Below the pieces are notes generated by a model. The model made no database searches. It was given only the letters and a program-made list of their open reading frames with translations, and was not told where the DNA came from. From Lysinibacillus xylanilyticus (GTDB lineage Bacteria > Bacillota > Bacilli > Bacillales_A > Planococcaceae): 64,000 bases of DNA. The stretch spans positions 806,001 through 870,000 of the forward strand of contig NZ_MDDN01000001.1 of NCBI RefSeq assembly GCF_001708185.1, written 5' to 3'. Below are positions 41,773 to 50,274 of the stretch, in pieces. Made by a program: the position numbers and the translations under genes. Each line of letters begins with the position of its first letter. The first letter of the stretch is position 1.

Positions 41773-43315
41773 TATTATTCAACCCTTCTTCAATAAAGTT
41801 TATTTTTATAGGTATCTTTAGTGCACGTTCTAGATGTTTTTTATGTCGATTTGCTTGATATTTTTCAGCAGCAGCATTATTTTTCACGTAAATGCTAAGC
41901 TGCACATAATCTTCTTCTGTCTGTATCTCAATGGCATGTACAATCTTTCTTTTGGATACATTTAATGCATAGACAAATTTTAAAAGTGCGCCAAAGTCTC
42001 TTATTTTACGATACTCCTCACGACTCATCCATTCTGTAAACGGAGCAGCAAATCGTTGATAATAATCTTTATTTTTATACGAGGCTAACAGTGCTAATTT
42101 CACACGCTCCTTATGATTTAGCCCATCAATAGATTGATTTGCAATTAAATAAAAGGTATGCTGGCTAGCAGAACTTAACTCAATATACTCTCCAATATTA
42201 AAAACTTTCGACGCTCTCGTTAATAATTCCAAATCTTTTTGATTATATTGTGAATAGCCAAGATGGCAACATTCACGGTACAATTGATCCGTTAAATTCA
42301 TCAAATAGTCCACTTCATCTTCAGTTCTACCATACTGACGAGCCAATCTTCTAGCGTTTCCCTCAAACACATTGTACTTATCAAATGCACTTTCATCTGT
42401 TTGTAAAATTCGCTGTATAATAAGTCCCTCACGCAATCCGTTCTTTGTTATCTGGAACGACTCACCGCCAACAACCTCCATTAATACACTGAACACCTCT
42501 AATGCAGGGACAATGATATCAGCACGATCCGCCGAAAGCCCATCTAACTGTTTCAATTCATTAAAGCTTAAATTACCTAAAAATATACTGAGCTCCTCTA
42601 AATTTTCCTTAGTCATTTCGTAACCATGTACACTTGCGATTGGATATGCATGCTTTTGTTGATGAATTTGAGCAACATTTCGGGCACTACCACCAATAGC
42701 GATAATTGGTAAACCGATATCCTGAATCCAAGGAAGTGATTGAAACTGCTCTTTTATAAATGCAATGAGTTCCTTTTTTTCACTGCCATTTATAATATCG
42801 CCCTTTACAAAACGTTGCTTTAAAGAAACTGTCCCAAAAGGAAAACTATGAGATGTCTGTAGTTCCTTATTTTTAAAAAGCGTTATTTCGGTACTACCAC
42901 CACCGATATCAATCGTTACAGCAGACTTTGTGCCTATTGAATGTGCCACAGCAACAAAGCCATAATATGCCTCTTCTTCTTCAGTTAAAAGCTCTACTTG
43001 AATGCCTGTCCGTTCCTTCATTAAGGTAATAATTTCTGCTCTATTAGTTGCCTGGCGGATTGCAGCCGTTGCAGCGGCTTTCACATCAGTTACTTCAAAA
43101 TCATCAAGCATTGCTTTAAAAGTCAATAACGTTTCTGTCAATACTTGTATACCTTCTTCAGACATTTCACCAGAGGGCTGTAAATATGTACGTAAACGTG
43201 CAACTGTTTTAATATTTCCAATCTCACGAAGTCCCTCTTCTTTATCGTATTGATACATTACTAATCGAATGGTATTTGAGCCAATATCAATGATAGCTGT
43301 TTTTAATTCGTTCAA
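41762..43315 (-). CDS. ppx: Exopolyphosphatase (Ppx/GppA family)
   Basis: ASKHA-fold phosphatase of 517 residues. Phosphate loops DIGSNTIRLV (about 10-19) and TIDIGGGSTEI, and a C-terminal HD-like helical domain (YRECCHLGYSQ onward) as in full-length Ppx. It removes terminal phosphate from polyphosphate; some members also hydrolyse pppGpp. Start TTG 43315 after AAGGAAG. First gene of ppx-ppk. Expression is presumably phosphate- or stress-linked, but no Pho box is visible. Confidence 0.92.
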   Translation of the reverse strand: MNELKTAIIDIGSNTIRLVMYQYDKEEGLREIGNIKTVARLRTYLQPSGEMSEEGIQVLTETLLTFKAMLDDFEVTDVKAAATAAIRQATNRAEIITLMKERTGIQVELLTEEEEAYYGFVAVAHSIGTKSAVTIDIGGGSTEITLFKNKELQTSHSFPFGTVSLKQRFVKGDIINGSEKKELIAFIKEQFQSLPWIQDIGLPIIAIGGSARNVAQIHQQKHAYPIASVHGYEMTKENLEELSIFLGNLSFNELKQLDGLSADRADIIVPALEVFSVLMEVVGGESFQITKNGLREGLIIQRILQTDESAFDKYNVFEGNARRLARQYGRTEDEVDYLMNLTDQLYRECCHLGYSQYNQKDLELLTRASKVFNIGEYIELSSASQHTFYLIANQSIDGLNHKERVKLALLASYKNKDYYQRFAAPFTEWMSREEYRKIRDFGALLKFVYALNVSKRKIVHAIEIQTEEDYVQLSIYVKNNAAAEKYQANRHKKHLERALKIPIKINFIEEGLNNNDN

Positions 43316-43572
43316 ATAATCACTTCCTTAATGTACATGCATATTATTATTGGTTCTACATCAAATGTTGAGGAGAAGTACAATATTTAGATCCCAAAAC
43401 ATTCCGGTAACTATCCATCCCTTCTACCGACTGACTGCCAAGCCTCCTCGATTTGTGACACAAATGATGTAGGTACTTGGCTAGCCAGTTTTTCTGCAGG
43501 AGAGTCGGAGTATTCATTCCATGTTAAATTATTTAGATACCCTTTATTTTACTCGTAGCACCAATATCTATA
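43316..43572. other. Leader/gap between cheV and ppx
   Basis: About 255 bases without a gene. The section 43395-43515 is relatively GC-rich and can form a hairpin from CTTGGCTAGCC and GGCTTGGCAG arms on the reverse strand. It could be the ppx leader, but I recognise no riboswitch class. The rest is AT-rich. Confidence 0.35.
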
Positions 43573-43608
43573 CAAAAAAAGTCGGACCTACTATAGGTAT
43601 CCGACTTT
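43573..43608. terminator. Terminator of cheV
   Basis: GTCGGACCTA-cta-TAGGTATCCGAC hairpin with T runs on both strands; about 90 bases after the cheV stop. Confidence 0.85.
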
Positions 43609-43696
43609 CTTAAAATTATTAATATACTTTCAGGATACCCATTATTATTATTGTGAAGTATCTTTTCTAACTTTTCCTATTCACGAGTTCGCCTTT

Positions 43697-44599
43697 TTAT
43701 AGGATAAGCTGGTCTACTCGTAAAATAAGTTCTGCAATTTCTGGCTTACTAATTTGATCTTCTGCACCTACTTGGTCGCCTTTATGGCGAAGATCATCGG
43801 TAATTAAGCTTGAGAAAATAATGACAGGAAGCTTTTGGAGATCTGGATGCTCCTTGATTTTACGCGTTAAATGATGCCCATCCATTTGTGGCATTTCAAT
43901 GTCCGTCACGACTAATTGAATATGCTCGGATACATCGCTACCAGCTTTAGTGATCGATTCTAAGTATTCATAAGCATCACGACCGTTTTCAAAGAATTCT
44001 ACATTTTCGTAACCTGCTTCATTCATTGTATCGAATAATAGCTTACGTAATAATGGTGAATCTTCAGCAATTAAAATTCGTTTTTCAGAGCGCTCACGTT
44101 TCCCAAGCTTTTTAACAGCTTCTACACTAATACCTGAATCTGGATTAATGTCTACCATAATTCTTTCGAAATCTAGCAATAAAATCATTTGCTCATTTTG
44201 CTTAATAACACCAATTACTTGTGATGTTCCTCCTTGATACATATCAGAAGGTTTCTCGATTTGATCCCATGAAATACGATGAATCTGTGTAACGTTATCG
44301 ACATGGAAGACTACCCGCTGTTTATTAAACTCAGCTACAATATATTTTTGTTGAGGATTACGCTCTGTACTTTGTATGCCTAAAACTCGAAGCATATCAA
44401 CTACTGGTAAAACCTCACCTCGTAATTGAATAATCCCTTCTACATGCGGGTGCGCGTGTGGAATAAATGTTACTGGAATCGGTTGAATAATTTCTTTCAC
44501 TTTAATAACGTTAATCCCGAATTTATTGTTAGCTACTTCAAATTCAACAATCTCTAGCTCATTTGTGCCACTTTCTAATAATATACCTTTATGTTCCAA
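43697..44599 (-). CDS. cheV: Chemotaxis coupling protein CheV
   Basis: Protein of 300 residues: N-terminal CheW domain (about 10-155, FGINVIKVKEIIQP, LRGEVLPVVDM) and C-terminal receiver domain (about 173-300) with acidic pocket AEDSP, phospho-Asp in VVTDIEMPQMDG and Lys in QISKPE. It couples receptors to CheA and takes part in adaptation through phosphorylation. The opening GTNELEIVEFEV is CheV-like. Start TTG 44599 after AAGGAG. Encoded alone, as in B. subtilis. Confidence 0.94.
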   Translation of the reverse strand: MEHKGILLESGTNELEIVEFEVANNKFGINVIKVKEIIQPIPVTFIPHAHPHVEGIIQLRGEVLPVVDMLRVLGIQSTERNPQQKYIVAEFNKQRVVFHVDNVTQIHRISWDQIEKPSDMYQGGTSQVIGVIKQNEQMILLLDFERIMVDINPDSGISVEAVKKLGKRERSEKRILIAEDSPLLRKLLFDTMNEAGYENVEFFENGRDAYEYLESITKAGSDVSEHIQLVVTDIEMPQMDGHHLTRKIKEHPDLQKLPVIIFSSLITDDLRHKGDQVGAEDQISKPEIAELILRVDQLIL

Positions 44600-44667
44600 A
44601 GCAACCCCGCTCCTTTCTTTTCATCTTCTATTTATAATTCAATTGTATCATAGGCAATACATTTCTC

Positions 44668-45990
44668 CTACTTGCTATTACCATTTTTATCATGAACTTT
44701 TAGATGTATCAATAGACCAATTACCGTCATCACAATTAATGTCGATAACGCAACACGACTTGCTAGCGTTCCGTAATCCTTCATCCATAATGTAACCGTT
44801 CCATAAACTGCTGGCCCAATTATGGATGATACTTTACCCGAAAATGCAAACATGCCAAAAAATTGACCACGTTTTTCTTCAGGAGACAACTCAATAATAT
44901 ATGTTCTCGATGTTACCCACATGGATCCTAATGATATACCAAACATACTACCAGCAATCCAGAACATCCATTGCTCTGTAGCAAAGACAGCAAATGCCAA
45001 AGCGATAATCATTAAAAGTGCTACCATCGTAATCGCACGTTTAGCTCCGACTGCTTTTGTAATATAGCCAAACGCAATCGAGCCAATAATTGTTGATACA
45101 GTAGACACTAAATACAGAACGATAAACTGACCTGAAGTAAAGCCTACAATCGTTGTAGCATATACGGCCATCATCGCAATCGTTGTTGCAATAGCATCAT
45201 TTAAAAAGAAATAAGCAATCATAAAGGTGAAAATCGCTTTATACTGCTTCATATCCTTAAAGGTTTGAATGATTTCTTTATAGCCATCTAGAAACTTAGT
45301 AGATTTGCGTTGAGCCTTAGGAATCGGATGATCTTTATTAATAAAAAATAATGGCAATGAAAATAATAAATATAAAATAGCAGTTGGAATAAAAGCTCGA
45401 TGAAAATCACTGTTTCCTACATACAAATAAACAAGTAGCCCAAAGAGTGTGCCTAAATAACCAATTGCTACTCCATAACCTGAAATAAGTGGCATTTCCT
45501 CTTTTGTCCCTAAATCACCCATCATCGAATCATAGAATACTAGACTTGAATTAAAGAAAAATTTCGCAATGACAAAACTAGCGACAACTAAAAATAAACT
45601 AAGTGGGACACCTGAATAATTCGTTGACGTCTGTAGATTCGCAAAAATACCCATAAGGAAGGTAAAAACTATTGAAATAGAGGCAAACCAAACAATAAAT
45701 TTCTTTTTATAGCCCGTATTATCAATCCATACACCAAAAAGTGGAGAAAAAACGACAAGTAAAAAACTTGCAATGGCATTTGCATACGAGATAAAAGTGC
45801 TCGCCACCTGCTGCATGACCTCATTCTTTCCTAAAACCTCATCCATATAAAATGGGAAAAATATCGTATTAATATTTGAAGAAAATATTGTATTCGCAAA
45901 ATCATAAAATGCCCACGATATAATTGGCAGTGATAAATAAAGAGCTAACTGACTTCGATGCTGTACATCTACTGCAGAACTTTTTTTCAT
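44668..45990 (-). CDS. MFS transporter, UMF1/Atg22-like family
   Basis: Integral membrane protein of 440 residues with about 12 TM helices. The N-terminal SWAFYDFANTIFSSNINTIFFPFY is the UMF1-family signature, followed by GVWIDNTGYKKKF (motif A-like loop 2-3) and ELSPEEKRGQFFGMFAFSGK. Substrate unknown; eukaryotic relatives (Atg22) export amino acids from vacuoles. ATG after GGAGGAGGG. Its stop is about 70 bases upstream of the cheV start. The gap 45991-46210 is AT-rich with nothing recognised. Confidence 0.82.
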   Translation of the reverse strand: MKKSSAVDVQHRSQLALYLSLPIISWAFYDFANTIFSSNINTIFFPFYMDEVLGKNEVMQQVASTFISYANAIASFLLVVFSPLFGVWIDNTGYKKKFIVWFASISIVFTFLMGIFANLQTSTNYSGVPLSLFLVVASFVIAKFFFNSSLVFYDSMMGDLGTKEEMPLISGYGVAIGYLGTLFGLLVYLYVGNSDFHRAFIPTAILYLLFSLPLFFINKDHPIPKAQRKSTKFLDGYKEIIQTFKDMKQYKAIFTFMIAYFFLNDAIATTIAMMAVYATTIVGFTSGQFIVLYLVSTVSTIIGSIAFGYITKAVGAKRAITMVALLMIIALAFAVFATEQWMFWIAGSMFGISLGSMWVTSRTYIIELSPEEKRGQFFGMFAFSGKVSSIIGPAVYGTVTLWMKDYGTLASRVALSTLIVMTVIGLLIHLKVHDKNGNSK

Positions 45991-46210
45991 AAAACCCTCC
46001 TCCCCATTCTCTATACTATTAAATTAATTTCTTCCTGCATTAAAATAGACCTGATGTTTAAAGAAAATTAATGTTATTTACAATATACACGCAATTCCAC
46101 TTGACTAACACTTTAAAATGAACGATTCTTCTCCCCTTTTGTAAACTACAAAAGATTTATATGAATACTCATTAAATGATGACTATGGAACTTAGTGACT
46201 TTAGTCATCA

Positions 46211-46242
46211 TAAAAAATATCCAAGCCCCCTCGCTTGGATAT
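46211..46242 (-). terminator. Terminator of the HxlR gene
   Basis: ATATCCAAGC ... GCTTGGATAT hairpin followed on the reverse strand by TTTTTATG. Confidence 0.88.
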
Positions 46243-46250
46243 CCATTGTG

Positions 46251-46568
46251 CTATTCTTCCGTATTCACCCACACGGAAGACCATTGTTCAATTGCTTTTA
46301 GGACTGGTGCCAGTGCATGTCCTTTTTCTGTCAGCTCGTACTCAATCACGACTGGCGTTGATGGAATAACTGTACGTGCCACAATGTGCTCACTCTCTAA
46401 TTCTTTTAATCTTTCCGTTAACACACGACTGCTAATCCCCAACTGATTTTTAATTGTTGAGTATCGCTGAGGACCTTCCAATAACTGATAAATAAGCAAG
46501 GTATTCCAACGATGATTTAATATTTTTAACGCCTTTTCAAATCGTGGACAAATATTTTTTTGCTCCAA
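46251..46568 (-). CDS. HxlR-family transcriptional regulator
   Basis: Winged-helix protein of 105 residues: NICPRFEKALKILNHRWNTLLIYQLLEGPQRYSTIKNQLGISSRVLTERLKELESEHIV is the HxlR core with an N-terminal Cys (CPRF), the redox-sensing residue in YodB/CatR/QorR-type members. I place the start at TTG 46568 (GGAGG eight bases upstream), giving the usual MEQKNICPRF opening; an ATG five codons earlier has no ribosome site. It diverges from a DoxX gene and probably represses it, sensing electrophiles or oxidants (inference). Confidence 0.85.
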   Translation of the reverse strand: MEQKNICPRFEKALKILNHRWNTLLIYQLLEGPQRYSTIKNQLGISSRVLTERLKELESEHIVARTVIPSTPVVIEYELTEKGHALAPVLKAIEQWSSVWVNTEE

Positions 46569-46653
46569 TTTACCTGCCTCCATAGTATTTCATTCTTATT
46601 TAACAGTATATCATTTTTTCGAAAAAACAGTTTTATAAATAAAATTTAGTTAC

Positions 46654-46682
46654 TTGACAAAAGTTATTTTTAAAAATAAACT
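46654..46682 (+). promoter_or_regulatory. Promoter/operator of the DoxX gene
   Basis: TTGACA (46654-46659), 17-base spacer, TAAACT (46677-46682). The spacer is itself nearly palindromic (AGTTATTTTT / AAAAATAAACT), and AGTTAC / GTAACT-like half-sites flank it, so an HxlR dimer could bind here. Confidence 0.55.
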
Positions 46683-46724
46683 AAGTTACGAAATGTAAGT
46701 TAAAAACAAAAGGAGTTATTAATT

Positions 46725-47117
46725 ATGCAAAATATTGGTTCAACTATTTTACGTGTCGTTCTTGGCTTTACCTTTGCCGTTCATGGTTTTCAAAAGTTTC
46801 AAAGTGGTATAAGCTATACAGCTGATTTTTTTAACGCTATTGGTATTCCAGGCTTTATGGCTTATATTGTTGCTATTATCGAACTAGTTGGAGGAATAGC
46901 AATTATTTTAGGCTTAGGTACAAGACTATTTGGGGCTTTATTGGCCGTGACAATGATTGTTGCCATTTTTACAGCGAAGCTTAGCGTTGGCTTTATCGGC
47001 GCAAATGGCTTAGCTGGATATGAACTAGATTTAGCTTTAGCTGCAATGGCTCTATACTTTGCACTCGCAGGGGCATCTAGCTTTTCTTTAGATGCCAAAC
47101 TTTTTGCTAAAAAGTAA
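46725..47117 (+). CDS. DoxX-family membrane protein
   Basis: Protein of 130 residues with four TM helices and the DoxX opening ILRVVLGFTFAVHGFQKFQ; the loop GIPGFMAYIVAIIELVGGIAIILGLGTR is typical. Relatives (CatD, MhqP, YfiD) are controlled by thiol-based regulators and respond to quinones, diamide or catechol. ATG after AAAGGAG. The HxlR gene next door fits that pattern. Molecular activity is not established. Confidence 0.88.
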   Translation: MQNIGSTILRVVLGFTFAVHGFQKFQSGISYTADFFNAIGIPGFMAYIVAIIELVGGIAIILGLGTRLFGALLAVTMIVAIFTAKLSVGFIGANGLAGYELDLALAAMALYFALAGASSFSLDAKLFAKK

Positions 47118-47165
47118 TGCTTCGCAACTTGCTATCTTCTGTATGGTAGTGGGCAGCTAGATCAA

Positions 47166-47275
47166 TCTCACATTGGCGTAATTGCGTCCGGAAGCTTTAG
47201 GCCAACAAATGTTTTTTGCGCGAAAGCGAAGCGTCAGCGGCAAATGTTTTTTGCGCGAATGTGCGGTGGGAGTCC
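47166..47275. repeat. Dispersed repeat family, copy D
   Basis: GGCGTAATTGCGTCCGGAAG, TTTAGGCCAAC, then two AAATGTTTTTTGCGCGAA modules with AAGCGTCAGCGG between. It lacks the hairpin and CTGAAATAAG end, so it is a partial copy. Located after DoxX and before the ykwC terminator. Confidence 0.7.
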
Positions 47276-47293
47276 TCTACTGAATGAAGATAT

Positions 47294-47337
47294 ATAAAAA
47301 CCTGAAGTATCAATCCTTCCAAATGATACTTCAGGTC
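47294..47337. terminator. Terminator of ykwC
   Basis: ACCTGAAGTATCA ... TGATACTTCAGGT, 13 paired bases, followed on the reverse strand by TTTTATATATC. It can also close the doxX transcript. Confidence 0.88.
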
Positions 47338-47385
47338 CCCTTAATTCTTTTTCAGTTTTCTGTAATGTGAAGCAACTTCTACTAT

Positions 47386-48252
47386 TTATTTATAAGCCTT
47401 TAAAAGTGCCTGTGTACCATTTTCACCATAGCCCTCTTCAATAAGCTTTTCATACATTTCATAAGCAAGTGCTAAACCTGGTAATGTAATCCCCATTTTT
47501 GTAGATTCATCTAAAGCAATTTTCATGTCTTTTACAAAATGCTTAATATAAAAACCCGGGGCATAATCATTTTTAATCATACGGGGTGCTAAATTACTTA
47601 ACGACCAAGAACCCGCTGCACCTGAAGAAATAGATTGCAATACCGTTGATAAATCAAGCCCTGCCTTTAAACCGTAAGCCAGTGACTCGCATACACCAAT
47701 CATACCTGAAGCAATAACGATCTGATTACACATTTTAGCGTGCTGTCCTGCACCAGCTTCACCTTGATAAACAATATTTTCACCGAAATGATTCATGACG
47801 GGTAGGACTTTATTGAATGTAGCTCGATTGCCTCCCACCATAATTGATAATGTACCATTTTGAGCACCGATATCTCCTCCAGAAACAGGTGCATCTAACG
47901 CTTCTACTCCAAGTCTTTGGGCATGATCAGAAATTTTCTTTGCCAATGTTGGCTCTGAAGTAGTCATATCAATAACGGTATTGCCAGATTCAGCCGTTTG
48001 AAATAATCCGTTATCTCCAAAATAAACCTCCTCTACATCTGCAGGGTATCCAACCATTGTAAAGGCTATTTCCTTATTTTTAAATGCTTCTGCTGGTGAA
48101 CTTGCCCAGGTTGCACCTAGTGCCATAAGTGGCTCTGCTTTCTCCTTTGTACGTGTATAAACGCTTACTTCATGACCATTTTCTAATAAATGCTTGATAA
48201 TGCTAGCGCCCATAACACCTGTGCCGATAAATGCAATTCGCTCTTTTTTCAT
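47386..48252 (-). CDS. ykwC: Beta-hydroxyacid dehydrogenase YkwC
   Basis: NAD(P)-dependent oxidoreductase of 288 residues of the 3-hydroxyisobutyrate dehydrogenase superfamily: GTGVMGASI (about 11-19), DAPVSGGDIGAQNGTLSIMVGG, catalytic Lys in HAKMCNQIVIASG and GAAGSWSLSNLAPRM. Wording is close to B. subtilis YkwC, whose substrate is not established. It is a distinct paralogue of the mmsB product at 36 kb. ATG after AAAGGAG. Confidence 0.85.
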   Translation of the reverse strand: MKKERIAFIGTGVMGASIIKHLLENGHEVSVYTRTKEKAEPLMALGATWASSPAEAFKNKEIAFTMVGYPADVEEVYFGDNGLFQTAESGNTVIDMTTSEPTLAKKISDHAQRLGVEALDAPVSGGDIGAQNGTLSIMVGGNRATFNKVLPVMNHFGENIVYQGEAGAGQHAKMCNQIVIASGMIGVCESLAYGLKAGLDLSTVLQSISSGAAGSWSLSNLAPRMIKNDYAPGFYIKHFVKDMKIALDESTKMGITLPGLALAYEMYEKLIEEGYGENGTQALLKAYK

Positions 48253-48299
48253 ATGTAAAATACTCCTTTGTGTTATAAAGGCTATTGATTGATTCTTTG

Positions 48300-48430
48300 T
48301 ACCATTGACAGCCGCCAGAGGCTTTAGGCCAGCACGATGCTGGTCACTTAAGCGTTTTCACAGGATGTGAAGTACTTAGCCTGAGTCCCTCTTTTCAGCG
48401 GATATTTGAAACCTGCTGAAATAGTTTAGT
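48300..48430. repeat. Dispersed repeat family, copy E
   Basis: GAGGCTTTAGGCCAGCACGATGCTGGTCAC, then TTCACAGGATGTGAA within a stem (CACTTAAGC / GCCTGAGT), then TTTCAGCGGATATTT...CTGCTGAAATAG. It lacks the GGCATAAT palindrome. Upstream side of ykwC. Confidence 0.75.
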
Positions 48431-48540
48431 AACCAATCATTAGCTCTTATTTTATCTTTTAGTGTAGTTGAATAAGTGTGGTAATTCAAACTTCTCTAAT
48501 TAACTTGTACTAAAAACCTTATGCGCTACATATATACGAG

Positions 48541-48595
48541 TAAAGCAATTCCACTTTAGCGTAATTGCGTCCGGAGGCTTTAACTTCCTTCAATA
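48541..48595. repeat. Dispersed repeat family, fragment F
   Basis: AGCGTAATTGCGTCCGGAGG and CTTTAACTTCCTTC only; a short remnant next to the Spo0E-like gene's terminator. Confidence 0.55.
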
Positions 48596-48604
48596 GAATG
48601 AAGA

Positions 48605-48640
48605 TAAAAAAAAGAGCAGTTGATGGGGTATCACTGCTCT
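48605..48640 (-). terminator. Terminator of the Spo0E-like gene
   Basis: AGAGCAGT ... ACTGCTCT hairpin followed on the reverse strand by TTTTTTTTATC. It lies about 105 bases after the stop of the small gene, supporting a real reverse-strand transcript. Confidence 0.82.
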
Positions 48641-48745
48641 AAAGGGGGAAATGAGAATGTTGCTGTGTTCAAATTAAGTATCCCCTATAGAATACTTTTT
48701 AAACATTTATTTAAAAGTTTATACTCTGAATATCGGAACATTCTT

Positions 48746-48922
48746 TCAACCTCTTTGATTTTCTTCTTCTTCAAATGTCGTCTGTCTATAATAAGTATTC
48801 ATTAACTGATCTAATCTGCGACTCAGTTGAATGGTTTTCGCATTTTGCAACCCGTTTTCTACACCTGAGCGAATCATCATCTCACGAGTTCGTTCCATTT
48901 GTTTCAAGAGTAGATTGACCAT
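48746..48922 (-). CDS. Spo0E-like aspartyl-phosphatase family protein (small)
   Basis: Protein of 58 residues. It consists of two helices: MVNLLLKQMERTREMMIRSG, then the Spo0E-family core GLQNAKTIQLSRRLDQLMNT with the S-x-x-L-D signature, and a charged tail ending EEEENQRG. Family members dephosphorylate Spo0A~P and so delay sporulation. I place the start at ATG 48922, with GGAGGG eight bases upstream; an ATG two bases earlier in another frame stops after 14 codons. A strong terminator follows. The signature is unmistakable, but the target response regulator cannot be read from sequence. Confidence 0.82.
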   Translation of the reverse strand: MVNLLLKQMERTREMMIRSGVENGLQNAKTIQLSRRLDQLMNTYYRQTTFEEEENQRG

Positions 48923-49014
48923 TCATACAACCCTCCACACACAAATAATCATACCATTATTATACATTTATATTTCATTTCTTACAGCATTAACTTACGA
49001 CAATGTTCGACAAA

Positions 49015-49203
49015 TTAACTTCTAGGAATTTCCTGATACGTGTAAATAACTCGTCCATTTTGTTTGGCCTCACCTCTAATATGTTTAAATAAAGGATGTT
49101 TTACAAGTACTTCTCGAAACTCATAAAATTGTTCCTTTTCTATTTCTATACTGCTTATTTCCCCGTTTTGTAATTGTTTAATCATATTTTCGTATTTTTC
49201 CAT
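49015..49203 (-). CDS. Small conserved-looking protein of unknown function
   Basis: Protein of 62 residues (opening MEKYENMIKQLQNGE; ending TYQEIPRS). Mixed charged helix then a short strand-like end; no TM or signal. I recognise no family. The ATG at 49203 follows AAAGGGA with suitable spacing, which is the main support. It diverges from the ykvS gene. Confidence 0.6.
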   Translation of the reverse strand: MEKYENMIKQLQNGEISSIEIEKEQFYEFREVLVKHPLFKHIRGEAKQNGRVIYTYQEIPRS

Positions 49204-49326
49204 GTATTCTATCCCTTTCTTTTATCATTTTGTGTATTAAATTATGAATTATTCAAAAAAGGCTTTACGTTTCCCTTTTTTTCATGCAAACTGTATATTA
49301 TTAGTCGATGAAGGAGCTGACTGTCT

Positions 49327-49515
49327 GTGAAAATAGCTGAGGTTGGAAATATTATCGAGTTTAAAGATGGCTTACAAGGTATAGTCGAAAAAGTAAATGA
49401 AAATTCGGTGATCGTTGATTTAACATATATGGAGAATTTTGATTCCCTTGAAATTGAAGAGAAAACGGTCGTCAACCATAAACGTTACAAAATTTTATAT
49501 ACAAATGAAGCTTAA
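49327..49515 (+). CDS. ykvS: DUF2187 protein YkvS
   Basis: Protein of 62 residues, a small beta-barrel-like DUF2187 domain: IAEVGNIIEFKDGLQGIVEKVNENSVIVDLT and the conserved KTVVNHKRYKIL. Close to B. subtilis YkvS, function unknown. Start GTG 49327 with AAGGAG ten bases upstream. Confidence 0.85.
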   Translation: MKIAEVGNIIEFKDGLQGIVEKVNENSVIVDLTYMENFDSLEIEEKTVVNHKRYKILYTNEA

Positions 49516-49525
49516 TAGTCTGAAT

Positions 49526-49568
49526 AGTCCCTATTTGTCTTTATAGATGATATGGGACTTTTTTTTTG
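49526..49568 (+). terminator. Terminator of ykvS
   Basis: AGTCCC ... GGGACT hairpin with a long loop, followed by a run of nine or more T. Confidence 0.75.
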
Positions 49569-49595
49569 TTAAAATTAAAGTATGGAGGTTTAATT

Positions 49596-50210
49596 ATGCT
49601 TACAAATTCGAAACAAACAATAATATTTCTCCTTTCTTTATTATTCGTTTATGGCATGCTAGCTTTTACCTTTGCTAACCAAGCTGTATTTTGGTACCTA
49701 TATTCATTTACATTGCTTGTATGTATTGCAATTGCACTTATGGCTGGTGAAATTGAAGATCAGTTACCTACCTGGCAATTTTTACTCTTCGGCATTGGCT
49801 ACGGTACAATAACATACGGTATTATACGCTTTGGCTATTGGCTTGCACCATTCATTAATGATTCTTTAGTACAAACAGTACAAAATTTCTTAAAAAACTA
49901 TGGACCACACAATATTTGGCACTATATTTTACTGGTGTTCATTATAGCTATCGGTGAAGAGCTATTTTGGCGAGGCTATATTCAACAACAGTTGAAACGC
50001 TTTATGCGTCCTACTTTCGCTGTTATTGTAACAGCGGTTTTATGTGCAATCTCCATTGCACTAAGTGGTTTTATACTTGGTGTAATCGCTGCATTTATAA
50101 CTGGCCTTATTTGGGGCTTTTTATATGAATGGCGTAAAAGTATGCCACTAATTATTGTAACCCATGTAGTTTTTGTACTATTATTATTTTTAGTGTTACC
50201 TTTACCATGA
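49596..50210 (+). CDS. CPBP-family intramembrane protease-like protein, motif 2 degenerate
   Basis: Integral membrane protein of 204 residues with six or seven helices. CPBP/Abi motif 1 is present as GEELFWRGY (EExxxR), and a late His in IVTHVVFV fits motif 3. The usual FxxxH of motif 2 is replaced by ALSGF, with no His in that helix, so metal binding and proteolysis are doubtful. Relatives include CAAX prenyl proteases and bacteriocin-immunity proteins. I place the start at ATG 49596 after GGAGG; an in-frame TTG ten codons earlier overlaps the terminator and lacks a ribosome site. Confidence 0.8.
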   Translation: MLTNSKQTIIFLLSLLFVYGMLAFTFANQAVFWYLYSFTLLVCIAIALMAGEIEDQLPTWQFLLFGIGYGTITYGIIRFGYWLAPFINDSLVQTVQNFLKNYGPHNIWHYILLVFIIAIGEELFWRGYIQQQLKRFMRPTFAVIVTAVLCAISIALSGFILGVIAAFITGLIWGFLYEWRKSMPLIIVTHVVFVLLLFLVLPLP

Positions 50211-50274
50211 TAACATTAAATTTTGGAAACATTTTATCTTTACCAACGTTTAATTAAGAAAAGGAGGGCTTTTC

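Noticed and set aside
43395-43515. c-di-GMP (GEMM) riboswitch before ppx
   Set aside because: A CGGTAG...GTTACCG-like stem is suggestive, but the conserved GEMM core (CAAACC, ACGCAAAGC) is missing.
48620-48805. 61-codon forward frame
   Set aside because: It overlaps the terminator and the end of the Spo0E-like gene in antisense, and begins inside the terminator stem.
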